Source: an uncultured Verrucomicrobiota bacterium (GTDB lineage Bacteria; Verrucomicrobiota; Kiritimatiellia; RFP12; UBA1067). Taken from it: a DNA stretch of 59,133 bases. Position numbers and translations under genes: made by a program. The stretch is taken from NCBI GenBank assembly GCA_946610035.1, contig CAMOCC010000006.1, positions 1 through 59,133 on the forward strand, in the 5' to 3' direction. A model generated the notes under the pieces. It was not told the DNA's origin, made no database searches, and saw only the letters and a program-made list of their open reading frames with translations. Shown here one piece after another: positions 44,041 to 52,465 of this stretch (position 1 is its first letter; the number at the start of each line of letters is the position of its first letter).

Positions 44041-44859
44041 ATGACGTTCATCCAGAGACACGCCTACGGAATAGGGGCCGGCTTCGCCGCGCTCCTGTGG
44101 CCGTTCTTCTTCAGGCGCCGCCGCCTTTCGATGGAGAACATAATGAAGTGCGGCATAACGGACGATCCAAAGGAGGCGAAGAGGATCGCGAAGAAGGCGT
44201 GGTGCCACCTTCCGGGGCACATATGCGAGGCGCTGTGCGTCCCCAACGTCATCGGCAGGGACAACTGGCGCGAGCACCTCGACTTCTCGGAGGGGCATCC
44301 TGACGCGGTGAAGCTCCTCCTCGACACTCCCGACACTCCCATTATCATCGCGAGCGCCCACCACGGCGTCTGGGAGGCGGCGACGAACGTCCTCTCCTTT
44401 GCGCGGCCCATGATAGCGATAGCGCGGACGATGAACAACAAGTTCGTCGCCGACTGGATGAAGAAGCACCATTTCCGCGGGCCGGTCACGGTCATCGACA
44501 AGAACCACGGCTTCACGCCGGAGGTGTTCCGCCAGTGGGCGGACGAGCGCGCGGCGATGACGATACTCATGGACCAGCACACGTCCAAGGGCCTGAAGCT
44601 CCGCTTCCTCGGCCGTCCGGCGAAGACGTTCACCAGCGTGGCGAGGCTTGCGATCAGGTACGGGCGGCCGATCGTCGTCGGATCGTTCGTGAGGGTGGCC
44701 CCCTACCGCTACCGTCTCGTCGGCGGCGCGCCGGTCGTGTTCGGGAAGGGGACTGACCTCGCGGAGGCGACGCAGCTTCTGAACGACAGGCTTGCGGAGG
44801 CGATCCGCAGATACCCGGAGCAGTATCTCTGGGCCCACAGGAGGTGGCGCGATGACTGA
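44041..44859 (+). CDS. LpxL/HtrB-family lysophospholipid acyltransferase
   Basis: 272 residues. A hydrophobic N-terminal helix with basic end (RRRRLSMENIMKCG) is followed by the HHGVWE catalytic motif (HX4D/E type; residues ~103-108), then MDQHTSKG and AIRYGRPIVVGS. Such enzymes acylate Kdo-lipid A at the inner face of the inner membrane, though many relatives act on other lipids. Placement after fabHFZ and before a GT2 supports outer-membrane lipid synthesis. Start ATG 44041 is 10 nt after hisD. The substrate is inference. Confidence 0.85.
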   Translation: MTFIQRHAYGIGAGFAALLWPFFFRRRRLSMENIMKCGITDDPKEAKRIAKKAWCHLPGHICEALCVPNVIGRDNWREHLDFSEGHPDAVKLLLDTPDTPIIIASAHHGVWEAATNVLSFARPMIAIARTMNNKFVADWMKKHHFRGPVTVIDKNHGFTPEVFRQWADERAAMTILMDQHTSKGLKLRFLGRPAKTFTSVARLAIRYGRPIVVGSFVRVAPYRYRLVGGAPVVFGKGTDLAEATQLLNDRLAEAIRRYPEQYLWAHRRWRDD

Positions 44860-46060
44860 GCATCTTGCAAGGGTCTTCGGTGCGCTCGACTTGATGTGCC
44901 TGATCATGGGACTGGTGTTCCTGTGGTCGACCCTCATCCTGCTTGTCGGGCTTCTGTCGCGCTGGCACCGCCATCCGAAGGCGGACAGGAAGCTGCGCTT
45001 CGCGGTGCTCGTCTGCGCGCGCAACGAGGAGAACGTCATAAGGCTCCCCGTCAAGAGCGTTCTCATGTCCCGCTATCCGAAGGAGTGCCGCGAGGTGATC
45101 GTCCTTGCGGACAACTGCACTGATGCGACGGCGGCGCGCGCGAGGGAGGCGGGGGCGACGGTGTGGGAGAAGACAGAGCCCTCGAGCGGGAAGGGCGACG
45201 TGCTGGAGTGGGGCATCCGCAGGGTCATCGACGCCGGACGCTTCGACGCGGTCGCGGTGTTCGACGCTGACAACATTGTCTCCGACATCTGGTTCGACGC
45301 GATGAACAACGCGCTGAACGACGGCGAACTCATCGTGACCGGCCGCAGGATGTCCTCCAACGCCACGACGAATCTGATATCGGGCTGGTACACGGTGTAC
45401 TGGGACCTCATGAACGAGCTCTCGAACCGCGTCCGCACGAATCTGCTGCTTTCCGGCAAGCTCACGGGAACGGGCTTCGCGTTCCTCCTTCCGATCCTAG
45501 GCAGGGAAGGATGGCACACGCGCACCATGGTGGAGGACGTCGAGTTCTCCATACAGAGCAACATAGCGGGCCGCCGCGTCGCATATGTCGCGGGTGCGGA
45601 GTACGCCGACGAGCAGCCGGTCACAATTCATCACATGTGGAGGCAGCTCTGCCGCTGGGCGACCGGGTGCTGGCAGGTCGTCTACCACTACTTCCGTCCG
45701 TGGGCGTGGGCGATGCTGAAGCGTCCGTCCTTCCGCCTCTTCGACAGCTACTTCGCGCTCCTGACGGGGATGTCCGTCGCGTTCCTCATCCTGTTCGGGT
45801 TCATATCCATCGTCGTCCGCATCGTGGCCGGGGCGGGCGTGCTCGAGGCGGTGGCGATGTTCGCGCTTCTCATCTGCTTCATAGCGTTCGTGAGCAGCGT
45901 GACGGGCGTCCTCGCGGTGCTCCTTTCGAGCAAGAAGAGGCGTCCGAAGTGGCCCGCAGTGCTGACGTTCCCGATTTTCTCGTTCGTACTCTCGGCGACG
46001 GTCCTATGGACGCTTGTGTGTCCGACGAAGACTTGGAAGCCGATTCCGCACGGTAACTGA
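44852..46060 (+). CDS. membrane GT2 glycosyltransferase
   Basis: 402 residues. A helix near the N terminus and three to four near the C terminus frame a GT-A domain: VLVCARNEENVIRLPVKSV, FDADN (DXD-like) and the QLCRW motif of processive or polyprenol-linked GT2 enzymes. It resembles BcsA/NodC-like or polyprenyl-phosphate sugar transferases by topology; product unknown. AGGAGG upstream. It overlaps the acyltransferase gene by 8 bp, so they are coupled. Confidence 0.85.
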   Translation: MTEHLARVFGALDLMCLIMGLVFLWSTLILLVGLLSRWHRHPKADRKLRFAVLVCARNEENVIRLPVKSVLMSRYPKECREVIVLADNCTDATAARAREAGATVWEKTEPSSGKGDVLEWGIRRVIDAGRFDAVAVFDADNIVSDIWFDAMNNALNDGELIVTGRRMSSNATTNLISGWYTVYWDLMNELSNRVRTNLLLSGKLTGTGFAFLLPILGREGWHTRTMVEDVEFSIQSNIAGRRVAYVAGAEYADEQPVTIHHMWRQLCRWATGCWQVVYHYFRPWAWAMLKRPSFRLFDSYFALLTGMSVAFLILFGFISIVVRIVAGAGVLEAVAMFALLICFIAFVSSVTGVLAVLLSSKKRRPKWPAVLTFPIFSFVLSATVLWTLVCPTKTWKPIPHGN

Positions 46061-46061
46061 C

Positions 46062-46769
46062 ATGGACGGACTTCAGGACCAGATTCGTTTCTTCATCCGC
46101 GTGCTCGAGTTCATCGGCACGTTCGCCGGCGCGATCTCGGGCGTGAGGCTCGCGAGCGCCAAGCGCTTCGACTGGTTCGGCGCGAGCGTGATCGGGTTCA
46201 TAACCGCCGTCGGCGGCGGGACGCTGCGCGACATCCTGCTGAGGGTCGAGCCGTTCTGGATGTCCGATCCGTTCTACATCGTCTCGTCCGGCCTCGCCGT
46301 CGTCGCGGTGGGGCTTTTCGGGCGGCGCTTCATCAGCGGACAGATCACGTGGTTCGTGTTCGACACGGTCTCGATATCCGTCTTCATGGTCATCGGCGTC
46401 CAGAAGGCGATACTCTACGGGTACTCCTCGTGGTGGTGCGCGATAATGCTTGGCGTGATAACGGCCGTCTTCGGCGGCATCATGCGCGACATCTGCATCA
46501 ACGACGTTCCGCTCATCTTCCGCAAGGAGCTCTACGCGCTCGCGTGCGCCGCGGGCGGCGTGCTGTTCTTCGTGCTGCCGCTGGCGGGGGTGGAGAACCT
46601 GGCAGCCCGAAACGTCCTGAGCGTCGGCCTCATATTCGTCATCAGGGCCCTTGCGATCAAGTACCACTGGGGCGTGCCCGTCCTTACGGGCCGCGGGACG
46701 TCGTTCCACCACCATCGCGGCGGAGGCGTCCACGCGAATCATCGCAACAAGCCGAAAGAGTCCGCTTGA
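46062..46769 (+). CDS. TRIC-family cation channel (UPF0126)
   Basis: 235 residues, seven predicted helices with the internal duplication of UPF0126/TRIC: GGGTLRDILL in the first half and GGIMRDICIND in the second. Bacterial homologues form potassium channels. The tail is His/Gly-rich (HHHRGGGVHANH). It starts 1 nt after the GT2 stop. Role here is not known. Confidence 0.88.
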   Translation: MDGLQDQIRFFIRVLEFIGTFAGAISGVRLASAKRFDWFGASVIGFITAVGGGTLRDILLRVEPFWMSDPFYIVSSGLAVVAVGLFGRRFISGQITWFVFDTVSISVFMVIGVQKAILYGYSSWWCAIMLGVITAVFGGIMRDICINDVPLIFRKELYALACAAGGVLFFVLPLAGVENLAARNVLSVGLIFVIRALAIKYHWGVPVLTGRGTSFHHHRGGGVHANHRNKPKESA

Positions 46770-46795
46770 TTTCCCCCCGCTCCGCGTGGTATAAT
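46766..46795 (+). promoter_or_regulatory. promoter of the small membrane protein, leaderless type
   Basis: TTGATT, 18 nt, TATAAT with TGG before it. The -10 ends 9 nt before ATG 46805, so the leader would be about 3 nt. Confidence 0.65.
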
Positions 46796-46804
46796 ACCAT
46801 TACT

Positions 46805-47041
46805 ATGAAAATCAAAAAGCCCATGACCATCAAGGCCCCCGGCGGCAACGCGGCAGCCCCCGGCGGCGCAGCCATCGCCGATCGTTTCCGTCTGGATGTA
46901 CAGCCTCAGGCGCACAAGGGCGCGACTGTCAATGCGAAGGCCGTTGCATGGGCCTTCTCGGCTGGTTGCGTGGCGCTTGCGCTGCTCGGTGTGCTTGTGT
47001 ACATGATGTACCAGCACGCCGAATACCTGCACGGCGTCTGA
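46805..47041 (+). CDS. small single-pass membrane protein
   Basis: 78 residues. A basic, Gly/Ala-rich N terminus (~45 residues) precedes one membrane helix (AWAFSAGCVALALLGVLVYM) and a short tail. No signal cleavage. Its own leaderless promoter and full coding frame make it a real gene rather than a chance ORF. It sits 13 nt before nadC. No family recognised. Confidence 0.7.
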   Translation: MKIKKPMTIKAPGGNAAAPGGAAIADRFRLDVQPQAHKGATVNAKAVAWAFSAGCVALALLGVLVYMMYQHAEYLHGV

Positions 47042-47054
47042 TGGAGTCGCTTCC

Positions 47055-47945
47055 ATGAAGGATGTAATGCGCTCGACTAGAGCGCAGGCCGCAGTGCGGC
47101 TTGCGCTAGATGAGGATCTGGCCGACGCCGCGGATGCGCGCGCGACGCGCTGGCTCGACGCGACAAGCGAGGCCCTTGTGGATCCAGACGTCGTCGCGAC
47201 CGGCGAAATCTACGCGAAGGGGACCGGGTGCGTCGTCGCGGGCGCGACCGTCGCCAAGGCCGTCATGAAGGCCGTCGACCCCAAGATCAAGGTGACGATA
47301 CTGAAGCCCGACGGGTCCGTCGTCAAGCCGAAGGAGCCGATCCTCGCCTTCCGGGGGAAGGCGAGGTCGATACTAGCGGCGGAGCGGACGGCCCTCAACT
47401 TCATGCAGAGGATGTGCGCGACGGCCACGCTCGCGCGCAAGTTCGTGGACGCCGTGAAGAAATACGGGACGATGATCCTCGACACGAGGAAGACGACACC
47501 CGGCCTGCGCGTCTTCGAGAAGTACGCGGTGACGTGCGGCGGCGGGACGAACCACCGCATGGGCATGTACGACCGCGTCCTCATGAAGGACAACCACCGC
47601 CGCCTCTGGAAGGGCGGCGACCCCGACGAGCTGGACCAGGCGGTCGTCGCGGCGCGCAGAAGGTTCCCGAAGCTCGACGTCGAGGTGGAGGTGGAGTCCC
47701 TGAGGGAGTGCGAGAGCGCGCTCAAGGCGAAGCCGGAGTGGATCATGCTCGACAACATGTCCTGTGCGGACATGAAGAAGTGCGTGAAGCTCTGCAAGGG
47801 CATTTCGAAGACGGAGGCGTCCGGCGGCATCACGCTCGACCGTGCGAAGGAGGTGGCGGCGACAGGGGTCACCGCTATTTCGCTCGGCTGCCTCACTCAC
47901 TCCGCCGGGTCCGTCGACCTTTCCCTGGAATGGCGCGCCGTCTGA
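47055..47945 (+). CDS. nadC: quinolinate phosphoribosyltransferase
   Basis: 296 residues. LNFMQRMCATATLARKFVD, LDTRKTTPGLRVFEKYAV, GGGTNHRMGMYD and LMKDNH are NadC hallmarks. It joins quinolinate and PRPP to nicotinate mononucleotide, releasing CO2, for NAD. It overlaps coaX by 16 bp, a compact cofactor operon (NAD and CoA). NadA and NadB are not here. Confidence 0.93.
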   Translation: MKDVMRSTRAQAAVRLALDEDLADAADARATRWLDATSEALVDPDVVATGEIYAKGTGCVVAGATVAKAVMKAVDPKIKVTILKPDGSVVKPKEPILAFRGKARSILAAERTALNFMQRMCATATLARKFVDAVKKYGTMILDTRKTTPGLRVFEKYAVTCGGGTNHRMGMYDRVLMKDNHRRLWKGGDPDELDQAVVAARRRFPKLDVEVEVESLRECESALKAKPEWIMLDNMSCADMKKCVKLCKGISKTEASGGITLDRAKEVAATGVTAISLGCLTHSAGSVDLSLEWRAV

Positions 47946-48673
47946 TTGCAGTCGACGTGGGCAACACATCCACGGCCGCGGGTCTATGGACCCCCGGTCG
48001 TGTTTCGCACACAGTCCATTGCGACGGCGGATTCGCAGAGGCGTCCGGGGCCGTGCGCGCGCTCGCGGAGCGGTTCGCGCCGGCAGGCCTCGCGTACGTA
48101 AGCGTCGTCCCGAAGGAGGACCGCAAGTGGAGGGCGTTCGCCGACTCCCTGGGGCTGCGGCTGGTGCGCGTCTCGCCCGGTCTCTTCCCGCTTGAACTCG
48201 ACTATCCGAAGCCGGAGACGATCGGCGCCGACCGCCTGGCGGACGCCGCAGGCGCCGTCGAGCGCCATGGCGCGCCCGTCCTCGTCATGGACTTCGGGAC
48301 CGCGCTCACCGCCGCAGTCGTCACGCGCGACCGCGTGTGGAGGGGCGGCGTCATCGCGCCGGGGTTTCCGCTGATGAGAGACTACCTTTTCGAGCGTACG
48401 GCCAAACTGCCGCGCATGGAGCTCGGCACGGGCCGCGCGCCGAAGATCGGCCGCTCCACGGAGGAGGCCATGCGCTTCGGCGCGATAGTGGGCTACAGGG
48501 GGATGGTCCGCGAAATAGTCGCCGAGCTCAAGCGCAACTTCAAGGAGGACTTCAGGCTCGTCGCGACCGGCGGATTCGCAAAATGGGCGCTCAAGGACCT
48601 CGACATGCCTTTCACAATCGATCCAACACTGACACTCTACGGAACAGGGCTAATATGCGCAAAGGAATTCTGA
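47930..48673 (+). CDS. coaX: type III pantothenate kinase
   Basis: 247 residues of the ASKHA fold: AVDVGNTSTAAG at the start, IGADRLADAAGA and VMDFGTALTAAVV with the catalytic Asp, then GGVIAPGFPLM. It phosphorylates pantothenate, first step of CoA synthesis; this type needs ammonium or potassium and is not feedback-inhibited. It starts within the nadC end and overlaps the next lipoprotein start by 19 bp. Confidence 0.92.
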   Translation: MARRLIAVDVGNTSTAAGLWTPGRVSHTVHCDGGFAEASGAVRALAERFAPAGLAYVSVVPKEDRKWRAFADSLGLRLVRVSPGLFPLELDYPKPETIGADRLADAAGAVERHGAPVLVMDFGTALTAAVVTRDRVWRGGVIAPGFPLMRDYLFERTAKLPRMELGTGRAPKIGRSTEEAMRFGAIVGYRGMVREIVAELKRNFKEDFRLVATGGFAKWALKDLDMPFTIDPTLTLYGTGLICAKEF

Positions 48674-49188
48674 CAATCGCCGCGTCGTTCACCATCGCCT
48701 TGACGGCGTTCGTCCTTAACGGGTGCGGTCCGTTCTGGGTGGACCCCTACATAGCGGTCAAGGAGAGTCCGCTCAACTGGGTCGAAATCCACTACTACAA
48801 CATGAACAAGACCCCCTACCGCCGCATATCTGTGCTGCTGATGGGCACGGGGCATGTGGAGGTCAAGAAGGGGACGAGCGACCGCGTCTCCAACGACTTC
48901 GCGAAGCATGCGGACGACTCGGAGTGGGAGAACTTCAGGACGCAGCGCATGATGACGGACCCCAAGCACGCGCAGGACATATTCCAGAACCTGGTCAACT
49001 ACGGCCTCCTCGACAGGGAGAAGAACTTCAGGAGGTCCGACAAGGATTCATTCGACCGCTTCATGGCAGTCAAGGCGAACATATCCAACTACACCTATTC
49101 GCAGCCGGAGAACATCTACGAGGTCGACCCGGACCTTGCGGAGCAGCTATACGACGTCATCAGGGAGTTCGACAATCCGAACCTCTAA
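48655..49188 (+). CDS. lipoprotein of unknown function
   Basis: 177 residues. The N terminus has a signal peptide with lipobox VLNGC, so an outer- or inner-membrane lipoprotein. The mature part is charged and mixed, with MGTGHVEVKKGTSD and a Tyr/Asn-rich C-terminal part. It shares no motif I know. Its start is embedded in coaX, so it is translated from the same mRNA. An anchored, periplasmic role is all that can be said. Confidence 0.75.
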   Translation: MRKGILTIAASFTIALTAFVLNGCGPFWVDPYIAVKESPLNWVEIHYYNMNKTPYRRISVLLMGTGHVEVKKGTSDRVSNDFAKHADDSEWENFRTQRMMTDPKHAQDIFQNLVNYGLLDREKNFRRSDKDSFDRFMAVKANISNYTYSQPENIYEVDPDLAEQLYDVIREFDNPNL

Positions 49189-49243
49189 CGTGGGGCGGGC
49201 AATAGGGAAGAGGGATACAGGGTGCACGTCCTACTTGACGAAC

Positions 49244-49394
49244 CGGGCGGGCGGATGCACCGGAAGATTTATGCAAGGATGCGTTAATTTGCCAGCATCT
49301 TCACATCGTACATATACCGCCATAGGTCTTCGGGGTGGAATAGCCAGAGGGGGAGGAAGAGGGGTAATTTGGAGACGCGGCTTCCAGCCGCGTT
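49244..49394. repeat. left outer inverted repeat of the island
   Basis: Matches the reverse complement of 53974-54125, from the gatgcaccggaagatttatg stretch through aggtcttcggggtggaat and a purine-rich run to the first REP palindrome. The stretch 49189-49960 holds no gene; it is REP elements and A/G-rich spacers. Confidence 0.8.
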
Positions 49395-49463
49395 GGGATT
49401 GTAAGCGGGATGTATTAGGGGAATGGGGAAGTGGGAAGAGGGGGAATGGGGAATTGGTAATTT

Positions 49464-49548
49464 GGAGACGCGGCTTCCAGCCGCGTTAATCTAGTGATTG
49501 GTCTGCGACTACTTTAGCGCACTTGACGCGGCTGGAAGCCGCGTCTCC
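49464..49548. repeat. REPIN 1 (REP-spacer-REP)
   Basis: Two inverted REP palindromes (arms GACGCGGCT/AGCCGCGTC, TCC loop) flank a spacer that begins aatctagtgattggtctgcg. Further single REPs lie at 49374-49394, 49578-49598 and 49694-49714. Confidence 0.85.
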
Positions 49549-49796
49549 ATGTTCGGTCGCCGCTCAGTCGCTAGTATAACGCGGCTGGAAGCCGCGTCTC
49601 CATAGGGGTGCTAACGGGGAATGGGGAATGGAATTGTGGAAACAGCCAATGGGAATGGGAAAGAGGGAAGTGGGAAGAGGAGGTTAATTTGGAGACGCGG
49701 CTTCCAGCCGCGTTGGGATTGTAAGCGGGCTATATTAGCGGAATGGGGAGAGGGAAGAGTGAGGAGGGAAGAGGGGGAATGGGGAATTGGTAATTT

Positions 49797-49881
49797 GGAG
49801 ACGCGGCTTCCAGCCGCGTCAATCAAGTGATTGGTCTGCGACTACTTTAGCGCACTTGACGCGGCTGGAAGCCGCGTCTCC
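49797..49881. repeat. REPIN 2
   Basis: Same length and orientation as REPIN 1, spacer beginning aatcaagtgattggtctgcg. Confidence 0.85.
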
Positions 49882-49960
49882 AAAGGTGCAGCCTAACCTA
49901 CACTTGACGATTGAAATTATGATGCAGAGTTCGACATCATACTGATATACATTGACTGGG

Positions 49961-50200
49961 GGCTACAGGGTCAGACATGGTTACCACAGTAAATTACCAC
50001 AGTAGCGGGAGTTTATGATATACTGTTCGGCATGAGACGTTGCAGGATAAATCTTCCCAATCGTTGCTATCACCTGATCAGCCGCGTCGCCCACCGCCCG
50101 TTTGAAGAAGGGCAGGCGGCGAATCGAAAAGGTTACGCCGCTATGACAAGGAAAACCTACTGTGGCAATCTACTGTGGCAATCAGGTCTGACCCTGTTGG
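49961..50200 (+). mobile_element. 240-bp MITE, copy 1
   Basis: Inverted ends of about 40 bp: ggctacagggtcagac... with CCACAGTA repeated, against ...TACTGTGGCAAT repeated and gtctgaccctgttgg. It carries the start of a tyrosine transposase gene (50032 on). Copy 2 at 53420-53659 has exactly the same length and orientation. Confidence 0.82.
50032..50150 (+). pseudogene. 5' remnant of a RAYT (TnpREP) transposase gene
   Basis: The translation RINLPNRCYHLISRVAHRPF is the usual N terminus of REP-associated tyrosine transposases. The reading then runs into the right end of the MITE and has no Y1 catalytic domain, so it is a truncated, inactive gene. Confidence 0.75.
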
Positions 50201-50421
50201 TTCCGTTTTATCGCACTGAGTCAGAAAGACGACATGGCGTTTGGCAAGGCGTTCGATATTCTTCTTCATTTACATGCTTCCCGAGCAAAGCGCCTTACGG
50301 GCTTTCGGAGCAGGATATAAAGCAAATGGAAACAATTTTTAACCGGTTATATGAGAAGTGTAAAAACAAGTGGCCTAGGAAGTCACTGTAAGAAATTATC
50401 ATTGATATGAGGAGTTTGATG

Positions 50422-50940
50422 ATGGAGCAAAGAAATTATATGAAAATCGTTGCGCATGTACGTGAATTGTTTGGCGTTCGGGCTGCATTGATGCAGAAGC
50501 TGATGCTCCTTGCATTGTTTTGCCTAGGCGGTTGCACTATTGCGAATACTCGTCAAAGCAGAGTAACTATAGGAGACGAAGTCGTCGCTGCTTTCGGTTC
50601 GATAGAAAGCGCACTACAGCAACCGTGGATTATTAGGTCTGTGTTTGGCAAGGCAAGGCCAAGGGAGTTGACGGAAGATCAGAAGGCTACATTGATGGAT
50701 GCAATCAAGGATTGCTATGTATGGGAACAAGATGGTGCAAGGGAGGAAACAGAGGGCGGAAGTGCCTGTGCCTCCCCTGATCTATACAGGCTTTGTGTTG
50801 GCCCTGGACTTGTTCCTAAGTTTTCGTTGTACCTTCTGGAGAGTGGTTTTCTTGCGTACCATATGTGCGCTTCTCCTGGGGATGTGGTTAATGTGAATTA
50901 TACTATCAGGGTGATTTTTCAAGGCCAACGCTTTTATTGA
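50422..50940 (+). CDS. island lipoprotein of unknown function
   Basis: 172 residues. The lipobox CLGGC lies after a helix (MQKLMLLALFCLGG), so the mature chain starts near C38 and the first ~23 residues may be excess; ATG 50491 is a second possible start, and 50407 a third. GAGGAG precedes 50422 by 6 nt. The rest is ordinary, with six Cys. Codon use is visibly AT-richer than the chromosomal genes, a sign of transfer. No family recognised. Confidence 0.6.
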   Translation: MEQRNYMKIVAHVRELFGVRAALMQKLMLLALFCLGGCTIANTRQSRVTIGDEVVAAFGSIESALQQPWIIRSVFGKARPRELTEDQKATLMDAIKDCYVWEQDGAREETEGGSACASPDLYRLCVGPGLVPKFSLYLLESGFLAYHMCASPGDVVNVNYTIRVIFQGQRFY

Positions 50941-51015
50941 CGAGAGAAAAACCGTGACGGCATTTGGTCCAGCACTCCTTGATTAGGAATAATGTATGAG
51001 CCTGAAAAGTATAAG

Positions 51016-51306
51016 ATGACAAAATTCCGTTTAGGAATCGCCTGCGTAGCAGCGATAGTGGTTGTGGCCGTTGTGGTAGTTTCGTCGAGCAATCGCAGTA
51101 AGTTTGGAATTATGCCGGAAGTGCTGGTGGCGCAGACGCCAGCCGAGGTACGCATTAAGTCTGTGGCGCGGAAGGCGGAGCCGGTGTCGGAGGGCGAGGA
51201 GGCTGCGGTGTCGGGTGCCGTCGCGATTGTGTGTGGCATTGACAAGGCGACCGCCGACCGCTACGAGGCGCGGAACGACACCCTCAGGTCGATTGCGCGG
51301 CGCTGA
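51016..51306 (+). CDS. island membrane protein, small
   Basis: 96 residues. One N-terminal helix (LGIACVAAIVVVAVVVV) then a charged, probably extracytoplasmic part ending SIARR. ATG 51016 is set by the hydrophobic start. The stop TGA overlaps the next ATG (TGATG), so translation may couple. No family recognised. Adjacent gene could be the other half of one protein. Confidence 0.55.
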   Translation: MTKFRLGIACVAAIVVVAVVVVSSSNRSKFGIMPEVLVAQTPAEVRIKSVARKAEPVSEGEEAAVSGAVAIVCGIDKATADRYEARNDTLRSIARR

Positions 51307-51821
51307 TGGCGTATCTGCGCAGGGCGGATGATGCGATGCGGGTCGAGCGAGTGGCTGCGCTTAAGAATGACGTGATGAATTTGTTGCGGCGTCAGGAGCC
51401 GATGGTGGAAGGATTAGCGGAGACGTTGATGGCGATGATAGATGGACGACCCGTTGCAGGGTTTGGTCGGACAGGTAGGGCTGGCGTTCCACCGCCAGCC
51501 GCGGACGGCGATGGAACGCCGTCCCTACCGGCGCGGTCACGTGATACGGACGGCGATGGAACGCCGTCCCTACCGGACGACACTGTACATCCGCCGGCTG
51601 TGATCGACTACTGTATTCAGCATTTGGGGGCGATGGTGAACGAGTTGGGCGACGCAACGCGAGTCGGCGCGCTCGGTGATCGCGCCCTACCAGATGGCGG
51701 AGCGCGTGGAGTGCTCGTCAGGGCGGCACGCGAGAAGACTAAGCCATACGCCGGGACTGCGCTTTATTCGCTTGCGGAGGACAAGCGCGCGACGCACGGG
51801 AAGTGGCGATCAAGCGGATAA
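51306..51821 (+). CDS. island protein carrying in-frame hairpin repeats
   Basis: 171 residues. The first ~50 are helical (YLRRADDAMRVERVAAL ... LRRQEPMVEGLAETLMAMI). Then comes a Gly/Pro/Asp-rich insert (VPPPAADGDGTPSLP) coded by palindromic repeats at 51475-51573, followed by more helix. It looks like one gene interrupted by repeats that kept the frame. It may continue the upstream membrane protein. Function unknown. Confidence 0.5.
   Translation: MAYLRRADDAMRVERVAALKNDVMNLLRRQEPMVEGLAETLMAMIDGRPVAGFGRTGRAGVPPPAADGDGTPSLPARSRDTDGDGTPSLPDDTVHPPAVIDYCIQHLGAMVNELGDATRVGALGDRALPDGGARGVLVRAAREKTKPYAGTALYSLAEDKRATHGKWRSSG
51475..51573. repeat. three GGCG-type hairpin repeats within a gene
   Basis: Hairpins at 51479-51500 (GGCTGGCG/CGCCAGCC), 51503-51524 and 51548-51569 (GGACGGCG/CGCCGTCC) share an 8-bp stem and 6-nt loop (TTCCAC or ATGGAA), with GTAGGG or CCCTACC flanks. 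Confidence 0.75.
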
Positions 51822-52033
51822 ATATGAGCGGCATCTATGACTGTCAACAGGGCTGGAGTGTCCGTGTTGACTGGGGGAAGCGGTCCCCTATGCATAGGGA
51901 TCCTATCGGCAGATGCCGCCGCGCTGAAGTCTTTTGCATGATCTCTTGCGTTGTTGCGGGATTACAGGATGGGCGTTGGTATCCGTTTGGGGTATATACT
52001 TCAGATGGTGAAAATGAGATAATGGAGACAGAT

Positions 52034-52240
52034 ATGAAAAGGCTATCTTCATTTCGGTTTCTGGTGTCCGCGGCGGCAGCGATGCCCGCGCTTGCGGCTA
52101 TTGTGCGTTGTCCGCTTTTCGCTGACGATGCTGTCGGCGTCGTGCAGGTCGGCCCCACGACGAACGACGTCACGACCGCACAGATGCCTTTCACGCCGAT
52201 GGGAGAGTCAAAATTTCAAAACTGGCAGTTGCGTTGTTAG
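52034..52240 (+). pseudogene. truncated secreted-protein gene
   Basis: The N terminus MKRLSSFRFLVSAAAAMPAL is a signal peptide, and VGVVQVGPTTNDVTTAQMPF follows, like large Kiritimatiellota surface proteins. The chain ends after about 68 residues. Nearby 51822-52033 contains nothing else recognisable. Confidence 0.5.
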
Positions 52241-52303
52241 GCAAATTTTTGATAGAATACTGCACCAAATATTAAAAACCGATAAGATCAAACGTGCGAA
52301 TTA

Positions 52304-52441
52304 ATGATTCGAATCAAAATATGCGCCTTGCTAGCTGCGGTTGCCATGGCGTGGTCTTTGGAGGCCGCCAGTGTGGGTAACTCGTTGGGTACAATGCGTA
52401 TGGGAAATATCATTGTCAATATTACAAAGAATCCCATGTGA
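52304..52441 (+). CDS. possible small secreted peptide
   Basis: 45 residues. MIRIKICALLAAVAMAWSLEA looks like a signal peptide; the rest is short (VGNSLGTMRMGNIIVNITKNPM). It ends 25 nt before the next gene. It could instead be another truncated gene. No homology. Confidence 0.35.
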   Translation: MIRIKICALLAAVAMAWSLEAASVGNSLGTMRMGNIIVNITKNPM

Positions 52442-52465
52442 AAACGCCGATTTTAGGGGATAAAC

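Noticed and set aside
39826..46060. Aryl-polyene or polyketide cluster
   Set aside because: No ACP, ketoreductase or AMP ligase; ordinary fatty-acid enzymes explain the genes.
49136..49830. Short frames with WRRGFQPR-like peptides
   Set aside because: Simply translations of the REP palindromes, not genes.
51475..51573. CRISPR array
   Set aside because: Only three hairpins, no regular spacers and no cas genes.
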